From Devosia soli (GTDB lineage: Bacteria > Pseudomonadota > Alphaproteobacteria > Rhizobiales > Devosiaceae), in the NCBI RefSeq assembly GCF_000970455.1, contig NZ_LAJG01000014.1:310001-374000 (forward strand): a stretch of 64,000 nucleotides of DNA, read 5' to 3'. Both the position numbers and the translations under genes were made by a program. Of the stretch, positions 15,935 to 25,402 are shown one piece after another; position 1 is the first letter of the stretch; every line of letters begins with the position of its first letter. The notes beneath the pieces are model-generated. The model did not search any database, was not told the origin of the DNA, and worked only from the letters and a program-made list of their open reading frames with translations.

Positions 15935-17356
15935 ATGAATGAAAATGCCGCTTCGTCGCTGCAGGCGGCGGGCAAGATCGACGGACCGTCTTCAAGCTGG
16001 GCAAGTGAGTTTAGGGCCACCTTTGCGCTCGCATGGCCATTGGTCATCGCCCAGCTGGCGCAAAACGCCCTGCACACGACCGACGTTATTCTCCTGGGCT
16101 GGTTGGGTTCGACCTACCTCGCGGCCGGCACTCTGGCCACCACGTTCCTGATGCCATTTCTTGTGGGCGGCATCGGCGTTGTCGGCGCTGTGGCGCCACT
16201 GGTCGCGCAAGCCCGAGGCTCACGCGATATCAAGGCTGTTCGGCGCATCGTGCGCCAAGGGTGCTGGGCAGCAATAGCGCTCGCCGCCGCGCTCGTGCCG
16301 ATCGTCCTGCAGATCAAACCGATCTATCAGGCGTTGGGTCAGGATCCAGCAGCCACCGAGCTGGCCGATCAGTTTATTCAGATCGCTGCTTGGTCGCTTT
16401 TCCCGGCCTTGGGCATCATTGCGTTTCGCTCGCTTTTGTCCGCCTTCGACGCCACACGCGCAATCCTTGTCATTACCGTCTTCGGTGTGCTGATCAACGC
16501 GCTGACCGCCTATGTCCTGATCTTCGGACACTTTGGCTTCCCGCGGCTCGAATTGCGCGGCGCTGCCATCGCGACCACGCTCACCAACGTCTTCATGTTG
16601 CTCGCGATGGTGCTTTATGTCATTCGCCACCGGCGCTTGAAGCGCTTCCATGTGCTCCTCAGGTTCTGGAAGCCGGATTGGCCGCGCTTTCGCGAGATTT
16701 TCCGGATTGGCACACCCATAGGCCTCACGGTCCTGGCCGAGGTCGGCATGTTCACCGCTGCCGCGCTGCTCATGGGCCGCCTCGGCACCGATGAGGTTGC
16801 GGCCCATGCCATAGCGCTGCAATGCGCCTCCATCGCCTTCATGGTGCCGCTCGGTCTGGGTATTGCCGCCACAGTTCGCGTCGGCATGGCCTATGGCCGC
16901 GGCGACGTGGAGGGCGTACGCAAGGCCGGGTGGACATCATTCGTGATGGGCACAGCATTCATGACTTTTTCCTGTATCTCCTTCCTGACGTTCGGGCCGC
17001 ACATCGTAACGGTATTCCTCGACCCACATGTCGAGGCCAATGCCAATTCCCTGACGCTGGCAGCATCCTTTCTTGTCGTCGCCGGCATTTTCCAGCTTGT
17101 GGACGGCGCGCAGGTCGTAGCCGCCCATTCCTTGCGAGGACTGAGCGACACGAAGGTGCCGATGCTGCTCGCGATCGTGGGCTATTGGATGGTCGGGCTG
17201 CCAATCGCCTATGTGCTCGGCTTTGTGGCGAACATGCGCGGCGTCGGTATCTGGATCGGGCTAGCAGCCGGCCTTGCCTTCGTCGCCGTCGTGCTCGTGA
17301 CGCGTTTTGCCATGCGTGAGCGCCTGAATTTGCTCAACGGCATGCGCCCGGCTTAA
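15935..17356 (+). CDS. MATE-family efflux transporter
   Basis: The 473-residue protein has the twelve-span layout of MATE multidrug/sodium antiporters, with two related halves. It starts with ALAWPLVIAQLAQNALHTTD, where the AQN...TTD pattern is typical of the first span. Later spans include PFLVGGIGVVGAVAPLVAQA and, in the second half, GLTVLAEVGMFTAAALLMGRLG and AHAIALQCASIAFMVPLGLG. It should export cationic compounds. The start MNENAASS at 15935 is chosen because transporter similarity begins about 28 residues later and the upstream frame overlaps the DUF423 gene. The stop overlaps that of convergent miaA by 3 bp. Confidence 0.93.
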   Translation: MNENAASSLQAAGKIDGPSSSWASEFRATFALAWPLVIAQLAQNALHTTDVILLGWLGSTYLAAGTLATTFLMPFLVGGIGVVGAVAPLVAQARGSRDIKAVRRIVRQGCWAAIALAAALVPIVLQIKPIYQALGQDPAATELADQFIQIAAWSLFPALGIIAFRSLLSAFDATRAILVITVFGVLINALTAYVLIFGHFGFPRLELRGAAIATTLTNVFMLLAMVLYVIRHRRLKRFHVLLRFWKPDWPRFREIFRIGTPIGLTVLAEVGMFTAAALLMGRLGTDEVAAHAIALQCASIAFMVPLGLGIAATVRVGMAYGRGDVEGVRKAGWTSFVMGTAFMTFSCISFLTFGPHIVTVFLDPHVEANANSLTLAASFLVVAGIFQLVDGAQVVAAHSLRGLSDTKVPMLLAIVGYWMVGLPIAYVLGFVANMRGVGIWIGLAAGLAFVAVVLVTRFAMRERLNLLNGMRPA

Positions 17357-18249
17357 GTCGGACGCGTTCCGCCGAGGCCAAGCCGTGGCCATTCGCCCAT
17401 GCGATTGCGAAACCAGGTGCGCTGGCGTTTGGCATATTGTTGGGTTGCGATGGTCGCGAGCGCTATTGCCTCCTGCCGCTCCATGACGCCATCGAGCCAA
17501 TCGCCGATTTCGCGGACCCCAATTGCTTTCATGACTGGCAAGGACGGATCCAGATTCTGCGCCCGCAAGGCTCGCACCTCCTCGACAGCCCCACCGGCAA
17601 ACATCGCTTCAAAGCGTAGCGCAATGCGTTCACGCAGAACGTCGCGATCAGGCGCTAGGACATATCGCTCGACCGCCCAATCTTCGACCAGGCCTTTTTG
17701 CAGATCGTCCTGGAAGGCTGAAAGCGGCTTGCCTGTGGCACGTTTCACCGCCAGCGCGCGGATGACGCGCTGCGGATCGGCCACCTTGAGACGATGCGCT
17801 GTCGCTGGATCTTCCGCCAGGAGCAGGCGCATGCGTTCTGCCTCATCGAGCAGCTTGATTTCGGCCTCGACCTGCAGCGTCAGCTCTGGCGCAATCTCGG
17901 GAACGTCAGCGAATCCTTTTGTGAGCGCATCGAAGTAAAGCCCCGTCCCGCCGACGAAAATGGCCTCCCTGGCTGGGTCGAGCGTGTCCAGGATTTCCTT
18001 GACCGCATTGAGCCACTGGCCCGTCGAAAATCGCTGGTTGGCTGGAACCGTACCGTAAAGGCGATGATCGGCCTGCGCTTCATCGTCCGCTGATGGCCGG
18101 GCAGTGACGATACGGAGGGTGTCATACACCTGCATGGAATCGGCGTTGATGATGACGCTACCGCGATCACGGGCGCGCGCCAGCGCCATGCTCGACTTGC
18201 CGCTGGCAGTAGGACCCGCTATCAGGACGGCGCTTCTCTGGCGCGTCAC
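17353..18249 (-). CDS. miaA: tRNA dimethylallyltransferase
   Basis: MiaA transfers a dimethylallyl group to A37 of tRNAs reading UNN codons. The 298-residue protein has a P-loop GPTASGKS (residues 12-19), the segment INADSMQVYDTL, GGTGLYFDAL and DPQRVIRALAV, and a C-terminal YAKRQRTWFRN tRNA-binding motif. I place the start at a GTG at 18249, preceded by GGGAG, because the P-loop then sits at the usual distance from the N-terminus. The frame continues 45 codons upstream into serB and does not look like protein. Only 27 bp separate it from divergent serB. Confidence 0.96.
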   Translation of the reverse strand: MTRQRSAVLIAGPTASGKSSMALARARDRGSVIINADSMQVYDTLRIVTARPSADDEAQADHRLYGTVPANQRFSTGQWLNAVKEILDTLDPAREAIFVGGTGLYFDALTKGFADVPEIAPELTLQVEAEIKLLDEAERMRLLLAEDPATAHRLKVADPQRVIRALAVKRATGKPLSAFQDDLQKGLVEDWAVERYVLAPDRDVLRERIALRFEAMFAGGAVEEVRALRAQNLDPSLPVMKAIGVREIGDWLDGVMERQEAIALATIATQQYAKRQRTWFRNRMGEWPRLGLGGTRPT

Positions 18250-18276
18250 CCTAGTCTCCCGAAAGTCTCTTTCGCC

Positions 18277-19149
18277 ATGCCGGTTCTCAGCCTCATCGCC
18301 AATCCCGCCGATTCCGATCTCGACGTCTCGCTCGCCGCGGCAGTCGTGCAGCAAACAGGCGGAGAACTCAACTGGCTGACGCATCAGGTCGCGTGCGACA
18401 TCATCGAGCCCAAGGCGCCAGAGGCGCTGAGCATCGCGCGCGAAATCATCGGCACCCGCCGGGTCGATGCCAATCTCGTTCCCACCGAAGGCCGCCGCAA
18501 GCTGCTGCTCATTGCCGACATGGACTCAACCATGATCGAGCAGGAATGCATCGACGAACTGGCGGCAGCGCTCGATCTCAAGCCGCAGGTGGCTGAAATA
18601 ACCGAGCGCGCCATGCGCGGCGAACTCGATTTCGCTCAGGCGCTCGACACGCGCGTCGCACTCCTAAAAGGTCTCGAGCGCGCCACTATCGAGGCCGTTC
18701 GCCGCGAAGCCATCACGCTGACGCCGGGCGGCAGAGTGCTTGTCCATACGATGAAGGCTTTTGGCGCTTATACATCGCTTGTGTCGGGCGGCTTCACTTT
18801 CTTTGCGGACTATTTTGCCAAGCGGATCGGCTTTGACGAAGCCATCGCTAATGTCCTGCTGTTCGATGGCGATCAGCTAACCGGCACTGTGCAAAAGCCG
18901 ATCGTTGACAAGAACACCAAGCGGGAGCGGCTCGAGACCCTGTCAGCCGAGCGTGGCGTCAGTCTCGATCAGACTATCGCTGTCGGCGATGGCGCCAACG
19001 ATCTGGACATGATCACGATTGCCGGATTTGGCGTCGCGCTCCACGCCAAGCCCGCCGTTGCCGCGACGGCAGGATATCGGGTGGATCATGGGGATCTAAC
19101 CGCCCTGCTCTATCTGCAAGGCTATGCCGACGAGGACTTCGTCCGGTAG
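18277..19149 (+). CDS. serB: Phosphoserine phosphatase
   Basis: SerB removes phosphate from phosphoserine in the last step of serine synthesis. The 290-residue protein is a HAD hydrolase. It has a short N-terminal domain (residues 1-74), then motif I IADMDSTMIEQECIDELA with Asp81 and Asp83, motif II SGGFTFFA, a Lys at VQKPIVDKNTK and motif III VGDGANDLDMI. It starts in the short gap shared with miaA and is followed by a bidirectional terminator. The miaA-serB pairing is common in Rhizobiales. Confidence 0.96.
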   Translation: MPVLSLIANPADSDLDVSLAAAVVQQTGGELNWLTHQVACDIIEPKAPEALSIAREIIGTRRVDANLVPTEGRRKLLLIADMDSTMIEQECIDELAAALDLKPQVAEITERAMRGELDFAQALDTRVALLKGLERATIEAVRREAITLTPGGRVLVHTMKAFGAYTSLVSGGFTFFADYFAKRIGFDEAIANVLLFDGDQLTGTVQKPIVDKNTKRERLETLSAERGVSLDQTIAVGDGANDLDMITIAGFGVALHAKPAVAATAGYRVDHGDLTALLYLQGYADEDFVR

Positions 19150-19204
19150 GCATCCTTGAGGCGCCAAGCTTAGTTTGGTCGAGCGCTAAACCGTACCTCA
19201 AGCA

Positions 19205-19232
19205 AAAAGCCCGGCAATTCTGCCGGGCTTTT
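19205..19232. terminator. Bidirectional terminator between serB and hflC
   Basis: AAAAGCCCGGCA (19205-19216), loop ATTC, then TGCCGGGCTTTT (19221-19232) make a perfect 12-bp stem with A and T runs on the two sides. It serves serB on the plus strand and the long hflKC run on the minus strand. Confidence 0.92.
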
Positions 19233-19242
19233 GCTTTTCCGC

Positions 19243-20367
19243 TTACTGCGCGGTAGCAGGAGCCGTCGTCGTGACCGCCGGATCCGGCGCTGGGGTTGCC
19301 GGAACTTCGACGGGCGCCGGTGCTTCCGTGCCGATGGTCGGTGTCAGCTCCGACCCGTCTTCAAGCGTCACCGCCGGCGGCGTCACCGACTCCTCGATTC
19401 CGAGGCCATCGAGAGCCGGTTCGGTGCTTGGAGTGGCGCTTTCGGGAACCGGCTGCGGCGCGATTGGCGTCGAGAAGTTGGTGTTGGCCGGCGGGAGTTC
19501 GCCGCTCGAACCGAAATAGCGGAAGAAGGCGCTATCGGGGGAGAGGACCATGGTGGTGCCAGTATTGGCCAGTGCCGTGCGATAGGATTCCATCGAGCGG
19601 TAGAACTCGAAGAATTCCGGATCCTGGCCATAGGCCGCCGCGAAGATGCGGTTGCGTTCGGCATCGCCCTGACCGCGGATGATTTCGGCGTCACGCGTTG
19701 CCGCGGCGACGATTTCAACGGCCTGACGATCGGCAATAGCGCGAAGGCTCTGGGCCTGTTCTTCACCGCGAGCGCGGAGGAGAGCTGCTTCGGCGAGACG
19801 TTCGGCGCGCATACGCTCGAAGGTCGTAGCGGAAACGTCGGCATCGAGGTCGGTCCTGAGGATACGCACGTCGACGACGTCGACGCCGATTTCGGCAAGG
19901 TCCGGACGGATAAGGTCACGGGTTTCCTGCATCATCTGAGCGCGCTGGTCCGAGAGAGCCGCGTTGAACTCGCGGGCCGCATAGACCTGGCGAAGGGCCG
20001 AGTCGAGGTTGGCGCCGATACGATCCTCAACCACCGAAAGCTGGCCAGTAGCACGCTGACGGAAGAGACGAGCGTCCGCAATGCGGTAGGTCAGGAAGGC
20101 ATCGACCTGATAGAAGGCGTTGCCCGAAACCTGAACGCGCATATTGGCGATATCGTAGCGCAGCAGCCGGTCTTCGACGAGCTGCACACGATCGACGAAA
20201 TCGGTCGGGATCTTGAAATAGACGCCCGGCTCGGTGCGGATGTCGGTAATCTGGCCAAAGCGCGTGACGATGGCCTGCTCACGCTCATCGACCACGTAGA
20301 TCGAGGAGAAGAGGACGTAGAGGGCCGCGATGATGACGGCACCGATGATAAAGAGGCGGTTCGTCAT
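19243..20367 (-). CDS. hflC: HflC, subunit of the HflKC membrane protease modulator
   Basis: HflC and HflK form a large periplasm-facing SPFH/prohibitin complex that binds and restrains the FtsH protease. The 374-residue protein has an N-terminal membrane anchor (LFIIGAVIIAALYVLFSS, residues 5-22), the SPFH domain starting YVVDEREQAIVTRFG, and a helical segment rich in Ala, Glu and Arg. The last 85 or so residues are a Pro/Ala/Thr-rich tail not found in E. coli HflC, which is about 40 residues shorter. It starts 2 bp after the hflK stop and is the final gene of the minus-strand run. Confidence 0.96.
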   Translation of the reverse strand: MTNRLFIIGAVIIAALYVLFSSIYVVDEREQAIVTRFGQITDIRTEPGVYFKIPTDFVDRVQLVEDRLLRYDIANMRVQVSGNAFYQVDAFLTYRIADARLFRQRATGQLSVVEDRIGANLDSALRQVYAAREFNAALSDQRAQMMQETRDLIRPDLAEIGVDVVDVRILRTDLDADVSATTFERMRAERLAEAALLRARGEEQAQSLRAIADRQAVEIVAAATRDAEIIRGQGDAERNRIFAAAYGQDPEFFEFYRSMESYRTALANTGTTMVLSPDSAFFRYFGSSGELPPANTNFSTPIAPQPVPESATPSTEPALDGLGIEESVTPPAVTLEDGSELTPTIGTEAPAPVEVPATPAPDPAVTTTAPATAQ

Positions 20368-20369
20368 GA

Positions 20370-21506
20370 TCAGTTCCCCGTCGTGGTGTTCGGCGTGGTC
20401 GTCGTTGTGCGCGAGCGCAGCTCAGGCAACGGCAGGTAAGGCACGACGCCGGAACCATTGGCGCCGTTTTCGAGCAGGACCTTTTCGGAGCCGCCGAGCA
20501 CTTCTTCCATGGTTTCGAGATAGAGACGCTGACGTGTCACTTCGGGCGCGTTGACATATTCGGCATAGACGGCGTTGAAGCGCTCGGCTTCACCGGTTGC
20601 TTCCTGCACTACGCGGTTGGTGTAGGCGGCGGCATCTTCACGCTGGGCGGCAGCACGACCACGGGCATCGCCGAGGAGCGTGTTGGCATAAGAGCGAGCT
20701 TCTTCCTGGAGCCGTGTTTCGTCTTGTCGGGCACGCTGCACTTCGTTGAAGGCGTCGATGACTTCGGCCGGCGGACCGGCGTTTTCGATCAGCACCTGCG
20801 AAACGTCCACGCCAAGGCCATAGCTTTCGGCAACGTTGCGGATGATGGCAAGGACTTCCTGCTGAATGCCGGCGCGGTCATCGCTATAGACTTCCTGAGC
20901 CGGACGGCGGCCGACGACTTCACGCATGGCGCTCTCGGCGGCGTAGCGGATCATCGATTCCTGATCGCGGACATTGAAGAGATAAGCGATGGGGTCGTTG
21001 ATGGCCCAGAAAACAGAGAACTGCACGTTGACGATATTCTGGTCGCCCGAGAGCATCATGCCTTCGCTGGCGGTAGAATTGCTCGCCTGAGGGCGGTTCG
21101 ACGTGGGCGTAGCATTGCCATTGGCCGTGCCGATTTGGGTCTGATTAAGGGTAAGCGGAACGCGCTCGACCGTCTCGATCGGCCAGATGAGGAAGTGAAG
21201 GCCTTCCCCGGACAGTTCGGGCTTAGGCGCGCCGAAGCGCAGTTCGACGCCGACTTCACTCGAGTTGATCGTATAAACCGAATTTATACCCCAGAAGGCC
21301 AACAGCGCGATCACGCCGCCGACAATGGCCCAGCGGCCGCCGGGCACGCCGCCGCGAAACTGATCGCGGCCACGATTGAGAATGTCTTCGAGGTTGGGAG
21401 TGTTTCCACCTGGACGGCGCGGGCCGCCGCCACCTCCACCGGGTGCCTGGCCCCAGGGACCGCCATTATTGCGGCCACCTCCGCCTCCGTTATTCTCCCA
21501 AGGCAT
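20370..21506 (-). CDS. hflK: HflK, subunit of the HflKC membrane protease modulator
   Basis: The 378-residue protein has the Gly/Asn/Pro-rich cytoplasmic head typical of HflK (residues 1-38, GGGGGRNNGGPWGQAPGGGG). One membrane span follows (WAIVGGVIALLAFWGINSVY), then the SPFH domain starting EVGVELRFGAPK, and a long helical region with REVVGRRPAQEVYSDDRAGIQ. It partners HflC around FtsH. The C-terminus ends in a Thr-rich tail. It is 63 bp downstream of folA and probably cotranscribed from thyA onward, an order seen in other Rhizobiales. Confidence 0.96.
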   Translation of the reverse strand: MPWENNGGGGGRNNGGPWGQAPGGGGGGPRRPGGNTPNLEDILNRGRDQFRGGVPGGRWAIVGGVIALLAFWGINSVYTINSSEVGVELRFGAPKPELSGEGLHFLIWPIETVERVPLTLNQTQIGTANGNATPTSNRPQASNSTASEGMMLSGDQNIVNVQFSVFWAINDPIAYLFNVRDQESMIRYAAESAMREVVGRRPAQEVYSDDRAGIQQEVLAIIRNVAESYGLGVDVSQVLIENAGPPAEVIDAFNEVQRARQDETRLQEEARSYANTLLGDARGRAAAQREDAAAYTNRVVQEATGEAERFNAVYAEYVNAPEVTRQRLYLETMEEVLGGSEKVLLENGANGSGVVPYLPLPELRSRTTTTTPNTTTGN

Positions 21507-21569
21507 CTCGTTCCTTTCGGTTCCTGCGCATTCTAGTTGGAAACATATATAGGCAAGGCAGAAGAACGA

Positions 21570-22094
21570 TCAATGCGTGGCCTCGGCCCGTCTTTCGTAG
21601 ACTTTGATCGCATAGGACGCGGCGTCCTTTTCAGACGGAACAACCTGCGGCTCGTCGACAACAGCCCAGATTTCCGGGTCAATCGCCGGGAACACTATGT
21701 TTCCTTGGGGTTCCAGATCGACATGAGTGATGTAAAGCCGGTCGGCAAAAGCAAGCGCCTGCGCGTAAATGTCGCCCCCGCCGATGACCATGATTTCATC
21801 GGTGTCGAGGGTTCTCGCCTGAGATTCCGCCAAGGCGAAAGCCGCTTCAATATCGTGAACCACATCGACGCCAGCGGGCGCATATTGCTCTTGGCGGGTA
21901 ACGACGATATGGGGCCGGCCGGGCAAGGGTTTGGGAAAGGTCTCGAACTGCTTGCGGCCCATGATCATGGGCTTGCCCATGGTGGTCGCCTTGAACCAGG
22001 CGAAGTCAGATGGAATACGCCACGGGATATCGCCATCGCGGCCGATCACGCCATTGCGCGCCACCGCCGCGATGAGAGAGCGGCGTATGCTCAT
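21570..22094 (-). CDS. folA: Dihydrofolate reductase
   Basis: FolA regenerates tetrahydrofolate with NADPH, which ThyA activity makes necessary. The 174-residue protein shows SLIAAVARNGVIGRDGDIPW (substrate pocket and mobile loop), the NADPH site PMIMGRKQFETFPKPLPGRP, and IMVIGGGDIYAQAL. The acidic residue that protonates folate is in the SDFAWFK region. The ATG at 22094 overlaps the stop of the acetyltransferase gene as ATGA, so the two are translationally coupled. Confidence 0.95.
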   Translation of the reverse strand: MSIRRSLIAAVARNGVIGRDGDIPWRIPSDFAWFKATTMGKPMIMGRKQFETFPKPLPGRPHIVVTRQEQYAPAGVDVVHDIEAAFALAESQARTLDTDEIMVIGGGDIYAQALAFADRLYITHVDLEPQGNIVFPAIDPEIWAVVDEPQVVPSEKDAASYAIKVYERRAEATH

Positions 22095-22579
22095 GATGTG
22101 CCTAGCGCTTCGAGCGCCTCCCCATCGATGCGTACCTTGGTCCATTCGTCCTGCATGACGCCACCCTGGCTCTCGTAGAATTTGATCGAGGGCTCGTTCC
22201 AGTCGAGCACCCACCACTCGAAACGCCCAAGCCGTTCACGAACGCAGCGCTGGGCGAGGCTGACCAGCAGCGCCTTGCCGATGCCTTTGCCGCGGATGGC
22301 CGGATCGACATAAAGGTCCTCGAGCCAGATGCCATGACGTCCCTGGAAGGTCGAATAGGTGTAAAACCAGAGCGCAAAGCCAACCGGCTGGGCGTCCCAC
22401 TCCGCTATCTCGCAGAAGACCTTCGGATCGGCACCGAAAAGATCGCGCACGATGTCTGTTTCGGTCGCCTGCACCTCATGCAGGAGCCTTTCGTACTCGG
22501 CCAGGTCCTGGACGAATTTGAGGATCAGCGCAGCGTCGCTCGCGACGGCGCTGCGGATATTGAGTACAGGTTTGATCAA
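22091..22579 (-). CDS. GNAT-family N-acetyltransferase
   Basis: The 162-residue protein has the GNAT fold. It starts LNIRSAVASDAALILKFVQDLAEYER, then GIWLEDLYVDPAIRGKGIGKALL with the acetyl-CoA-binding R-G-K-G-I-G loop, and FEWWVLDWNEPSIKFYESQGG. This close pattern is seen in the diamine/spermidine-type acetyltransferase subgroup, though the substrate is not proven. It is the first partner of folA, overlapping it by 4 bp. Confidence 0.92.
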   Translation of the reverse strand: MIKPVLNIRSAVASDAALILKFVQDLAEYERLLHEVQATETDIVRDLFGADPKVFCEIAEWDAQPVGFALWFYTYSTFQGRHGIWLEDLYVDPAIRGKGIGKALLVSLAQRCVRERLGRFEWWVLDWNEPSIKFYESQGGVMQDEWTKVRIDGEALEALGTS

Positions 22580-22617
22580 GGCATCAGGCCCGCCCAGGCG
22601 GGCGTCTCCGTGAGCGT

Positions 22618-23625
22618 TCAGTTCTGGGTGTGGCGTTCGAGAATAAGGATGTTGAGTTCTTCCTTGGGCCAGAAATCGGTCTTGACCATCTCGAAGGTTG
22701 TCGGCCCGATTTTCTTGATGCCATCGCCGCAGAAAGACACGAGATTGTCCGGACTCCCCTTGTCGACAACGAGACGGAATTTCTCGATGCCGCCGCCGGC
22801 CCAGTTCCCACCCGTGGTCAGGATATAGGAAAGCCAGGTCTCAAAGAACGGCGCCGACCATGGCTCTTCAGGGTTTGTCAGGGTTTTTTTGACCGCCGCG
22901 ACGAAGGCATCGTCGGTGCAATATTTTTCGCGATATTCAGCTGCAGGGTCGTAACGCTCATAAGGCTCGGAGAGAAACGCTACCCCGACCGTGCCGCCTA
23001 CGCTTGGCTTATAGCGATGTTCAACGGTTACGGTTTTCCCGGCCGGAAATGTTGCTTCCCAGGTATAGGCTGCACGATAGGTCCAAGCGGGGTAATAGTG
23101 CTTTTCCCACCCATTGCCAGCGTCGTATTCGTCAGGAGTGACCAAGCCGAGATGCAGCAGCTCTGCAATGGTTTCTTCGTCTAGCGCATCGGTCGCCTTT
23201 GACGCAGCCTCGGTGAAGGACGCTATCGGCAGCCGGAGCTGACGCACGAGCTTGGTACGGTCCACTCCCGCGGCAAAAGCATATTCGTGCAGCTCGGCAT
23301 CTACCGGCTCACCGTTAAACGTCGTCTCGAACACGAAAAGATTGTCGGCGGGACCGGTGGGATAAGACACGGGCGAATAAAAGTCTGGATGAATGTCCGG
23401 CATCGGGAAGGCGACGAGGATGTTGTGATCCTCGGTGCCGTCATTTCGGAAATGATAGACGACGCGTATTTCTTCCTTGGAGATGAAAAGTTCCTCGCTC
23501 TCCATGGCGATTTCGCCGTGGGTGACGAACTCCAAGCCGCCCGTGGTGATGACAGCCGTGGTGTCATTGGCCACAGAGGGCAGGCTCAGCGCGCATAGCG
23601 CAAGCGCAATACCGATCGAACGCAT
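22618..23625 (-). CDS. DUF4424 family exported protein
   Basis: The 335-residue protein begins with a signal peptide (MRSIGIALALCALSLPSVAND, cleavage probably after VAN or just before). The mature part is rich in beta-strand and aromatic residues (EEIRVVYHFRNDGTEDHNIL, VAFPMPDIHPDFYSPVSYPT, YTWEATFPAGKTVTVEHRYK). This matches DUF4424 proteins, which are periplasmic and of unknown role. A GAGGAGGGG stretch precedes the ATG at 23625. It lies within the thyA-folA run, 38 bp before the GNAT gene. Confidence 0.85.
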   Translation of the reverse strand: MRSIGIALALCALSLPSVANDTTAVITTGGLEFVTHGEIAMESEELFISKEEIRVVYHFRNDGTEDHNILVAFPMPDIHPDFYSPVSYPTGPADNLFVFETTFNGEPVDAELHEYAFAAGVDRTKLVRQLRLPIASFTEAASKATDALDEETIAELLHLGLVTPDEYDAGNGWEKHYYPAWTYRAAYTWEATFPAGKTVTVEHRYKPSVGGTVGVAFLSEPYERYDPAAEYREKYCTDDAFVAAVKKTLTNPEEPWSAPFFETWLSYILTTGGNWAGGGIEKFRLVVDKGSPDNLVSFCGDGIKKIGPTTFEMVKTDFWPKEELNILILERHTQN

Positions 23626-23699
23626 GTCCCCTCCTCGTCCCCAAAGGATCTTTGGTGCTTCGCGCCGCGCAGGCTCTTCGCAACATAAACCTGATCGTT

Positions 23700-24029
23700 C
23701 TAGCCGCTTTCCGAAGCCGGGCGAAGATAGGAGAACCATTTTTGCTCGAGCGCTGCGTCGAGATCGATGCCGTTGCGGCGCGCGTAAAGCAAAAGGAACG
23801 CCAGAAGGTCAGCGGCTTCGTCGCTACGCGCATCGCGGATTTCGGAATCGCTGAGGTTCTTTCGCCGCCCCCGCCCGGTCAGGCGCAGGTGTTCGGCGAT
23901 CAGTTCACCCAGTTCTTCCTGCATCTTGAGCGCATACCAATCGTCATCGCGCCGGACGCCCGTTTCTGCCTCGTACATGTCGGAGACGGTGGCAACGAGT
24001 GCTGTGAGATCGGCAAGCGTGCGGGTCAT
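23700..24029 (-). CDS. MazG-like nucleotide pyrophosphohydrolase
   Basis: The 109-residue all-helical protein carries the MazG/dUTPase-type metal-binding signature: [14 protein letters not shown] in the first half and [21 protein letters not shown] in the second, giving the EExxE and DxxxD positions. It probably hydrolyses a noncanonical or surplus nucleoside triphosphate to the monophosphate. Its first codons overlap the end of thyA by 4 bp (ATGA), which ties it to dTMP supply. Confidence 0.85.
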   Translation of the reverse strand: MTRTLADLTALVATVSDMYEAETGVRRDDDWYALKMQEELGELIAEHLRLTGRGRRKNLSDSEIRDARSDEAADLLAFLLLYARRNGIDLDAALEQKWFSYLRPASESG

Positions 24030-24820
24030 ACCGCAACATCAGCCTTGATATGCGGATGCGGATCGTAGCCTTCGAAGACGAAATCCTCGTAGACAAAGTC
24101 CTCAAGGCGCTTGCGTTCAGGGTTCATGACGAGCTTGGGCAAGGGCCGCGGTTCGCGGGTCAGTTGCAGGCGCGCCTGGTCGAAGTGATTGCTGTAAAGG
24201 TGCACATCGCCGAAGGAATGAACAAAGTCGCCGACTTCCATTCCGGTCACCTGCGCCATCATGTGGGTCAGGAGCGCGTAGGAAGCGATATTGAACGGGA
24301 CGCCGAGGAAGGTGTCTGCAGAGCGTTGATAGAGCTGGCAGCTCAGCTTGCCGTTGGCGACATAGAACTGGAAAAGGCAATGGCACGGCGGCAACGCCAT
24401 CTCATCCACCTCGGCAGGATTCCACGCACTGACGATGTGGCGACGGCTGTCAGGCTTGGTGCGGATCGATTCGACGACATTGGCGAGCTGGTCAATATGG
24501 CGGCCATCGGGCGCGGGCCATGAGCGCCACTGCGAGCCGTAGACGGGGCCGAGATCACCATTTTCGTCGGCCCACTCGTCCCAGATTTTGACGTCGTGCT
24601 CCTGCAGCCAGCGCACGTTGGTCTCGCCGCGGATGAACCAGAGCAGTTCATAGACGATGGATTTCAGGTGCAGCTTTTTCGTAGTGACCAGCGGAAAGCC
24701 CTTCGAAAGATCGAAGCGCATCTGGTAGCCGAAAAGGCTCCGTGTACCCGTGCCGGTGCGGTCGGACTTGTCGGTGCCGGTTTCGAGAATGTCGGAGATG
24801 AGTTTGAGATAGGGCTGCAT
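24026..24820 (-). CDS. thyA: Thymidylate synthase
   Basis: ThyA methylates dUMP to dTMP using methylenetetrahydrofolate. The protein is 264 residues, the same as the E. coli enzyme. It shows [12 protein letters not shown] (dUMP phosphate loop), [32 protein letters not shown] and the catalytic Cys146 in [14 protein letters not shown], followed by [19 protein letters not shown]. It starts 9 bp after the DUF1003 gene. The same run later carries folA, which recycles its product dihydrofolate. Confidence 0.98.
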   Translation of the reverse strand: MQPYLKLISDILETGTDKSDRTGTGTRSLFGYQMRFDLSKGFPLVTTKKLHLKSIVYELLWFIRGETNVRWLQEHDVKIWDEWADENGDLGPVYGSQWRSWPAPDGRHIDQLANVVESIRTKPDSRRHIVSAWNPAEVDEMALPPCHCLFQFYVANGKLSCQLYQRSADTFLGVPFNIASYALLTHMMAQVTGMEVGDFVHSFGDVHLYSNHFDQARLQLTREPRPLPKLVMNPERKRLEDFVYEDFVFEGYDPHPHIKADVAV

Positions 24821-24829
24821 AGCCCTACT

Positions 24830-25402
24830 CTACTTCGATTCCGCCGTCTTGAGATGCCCCTCGACGAGCTTCGTCAACAGCTCGATTTGCTGCTGCTGCT
24901 TTTCGATAAGCTCGTGCATCTCGGCATTGCGCATCTGATCGAGCTTTTCGTGGAGCGCCATGATCTCGATCTCTGCCTTGAGATTAACCTCATAGTCATG
25001 GGCCGAGACCTCGCGATCCTTTGCTGCCTGGCGGTTCTGGCTCATCATGATCACCGGCGCCTGTATGGCGGCGAGCATGGACAGCATGAGGTTGAGGAAG
25101 ATGAAGGGGTACGGATCGAAAGCCCGCGACATCAGCGCAATATTGAGGCCTGTCCAGAGCAGGAGAAAAATGCCGAAGCCGGCTATGAAGGTCCAAGAGC
25201 CGCCAAAAGCGGCAACGCCGTCGGCAAGCTTCTGGCCAAATGTCAGTCGGTCGTCGAATGCAGCGGCGGGATCGCGCGCCAACGTCCGCCGGCCGACCGC
25301 TTTTTCAAGCGCGGCGCGCTCCGCGGCAGTCAGCGTCGAGGCCGTCTTGCCCAGAAAAGTTTCGGCAATGTGAATCAGCTTTGCAGACTTGTCTGTGGTC
25401 AT
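24830..25402 (-). CDS. DUF1003 membrane protein
   Basis: The protein has two close membrane spans (SWTFIAGFGIFLLLWTGLNI and PFIFLNLMLSMLAAIQAPVI) followed by the MMSQNRQAAKDRE motif that defines DUF1003. The C-terminal half is a coiled coil with a Gln run (ELIEKQQQQIELLTKLVEGH). It is an inner-membrane protein of unknown function. I use the ATG at 25402 (190 residues); an in-frame ATG 11 codons earlier is also possible, and neither has a strong ribosome site. It is the first gene of the long minus-strand run and is divergent from ridA. Confidence 0.85.
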   Translation of the reverse strand: MTTDKSAKLIHIAETFLGKTASTLTAAERAALEKAVGRRTLARDPAAAFDDRLTFGQKLADGVAAFGGSWTFIAGFGIFLLLWTGLNIALMSRAFDPYPFIFLNLMLSMLAAIQAPVIMMSQNRQAAKDREVSAHDYEVNLKAEIEIMALHEKLDQMRNAEMHELIEKQQQQIELLTKLVEGHLKTAESK

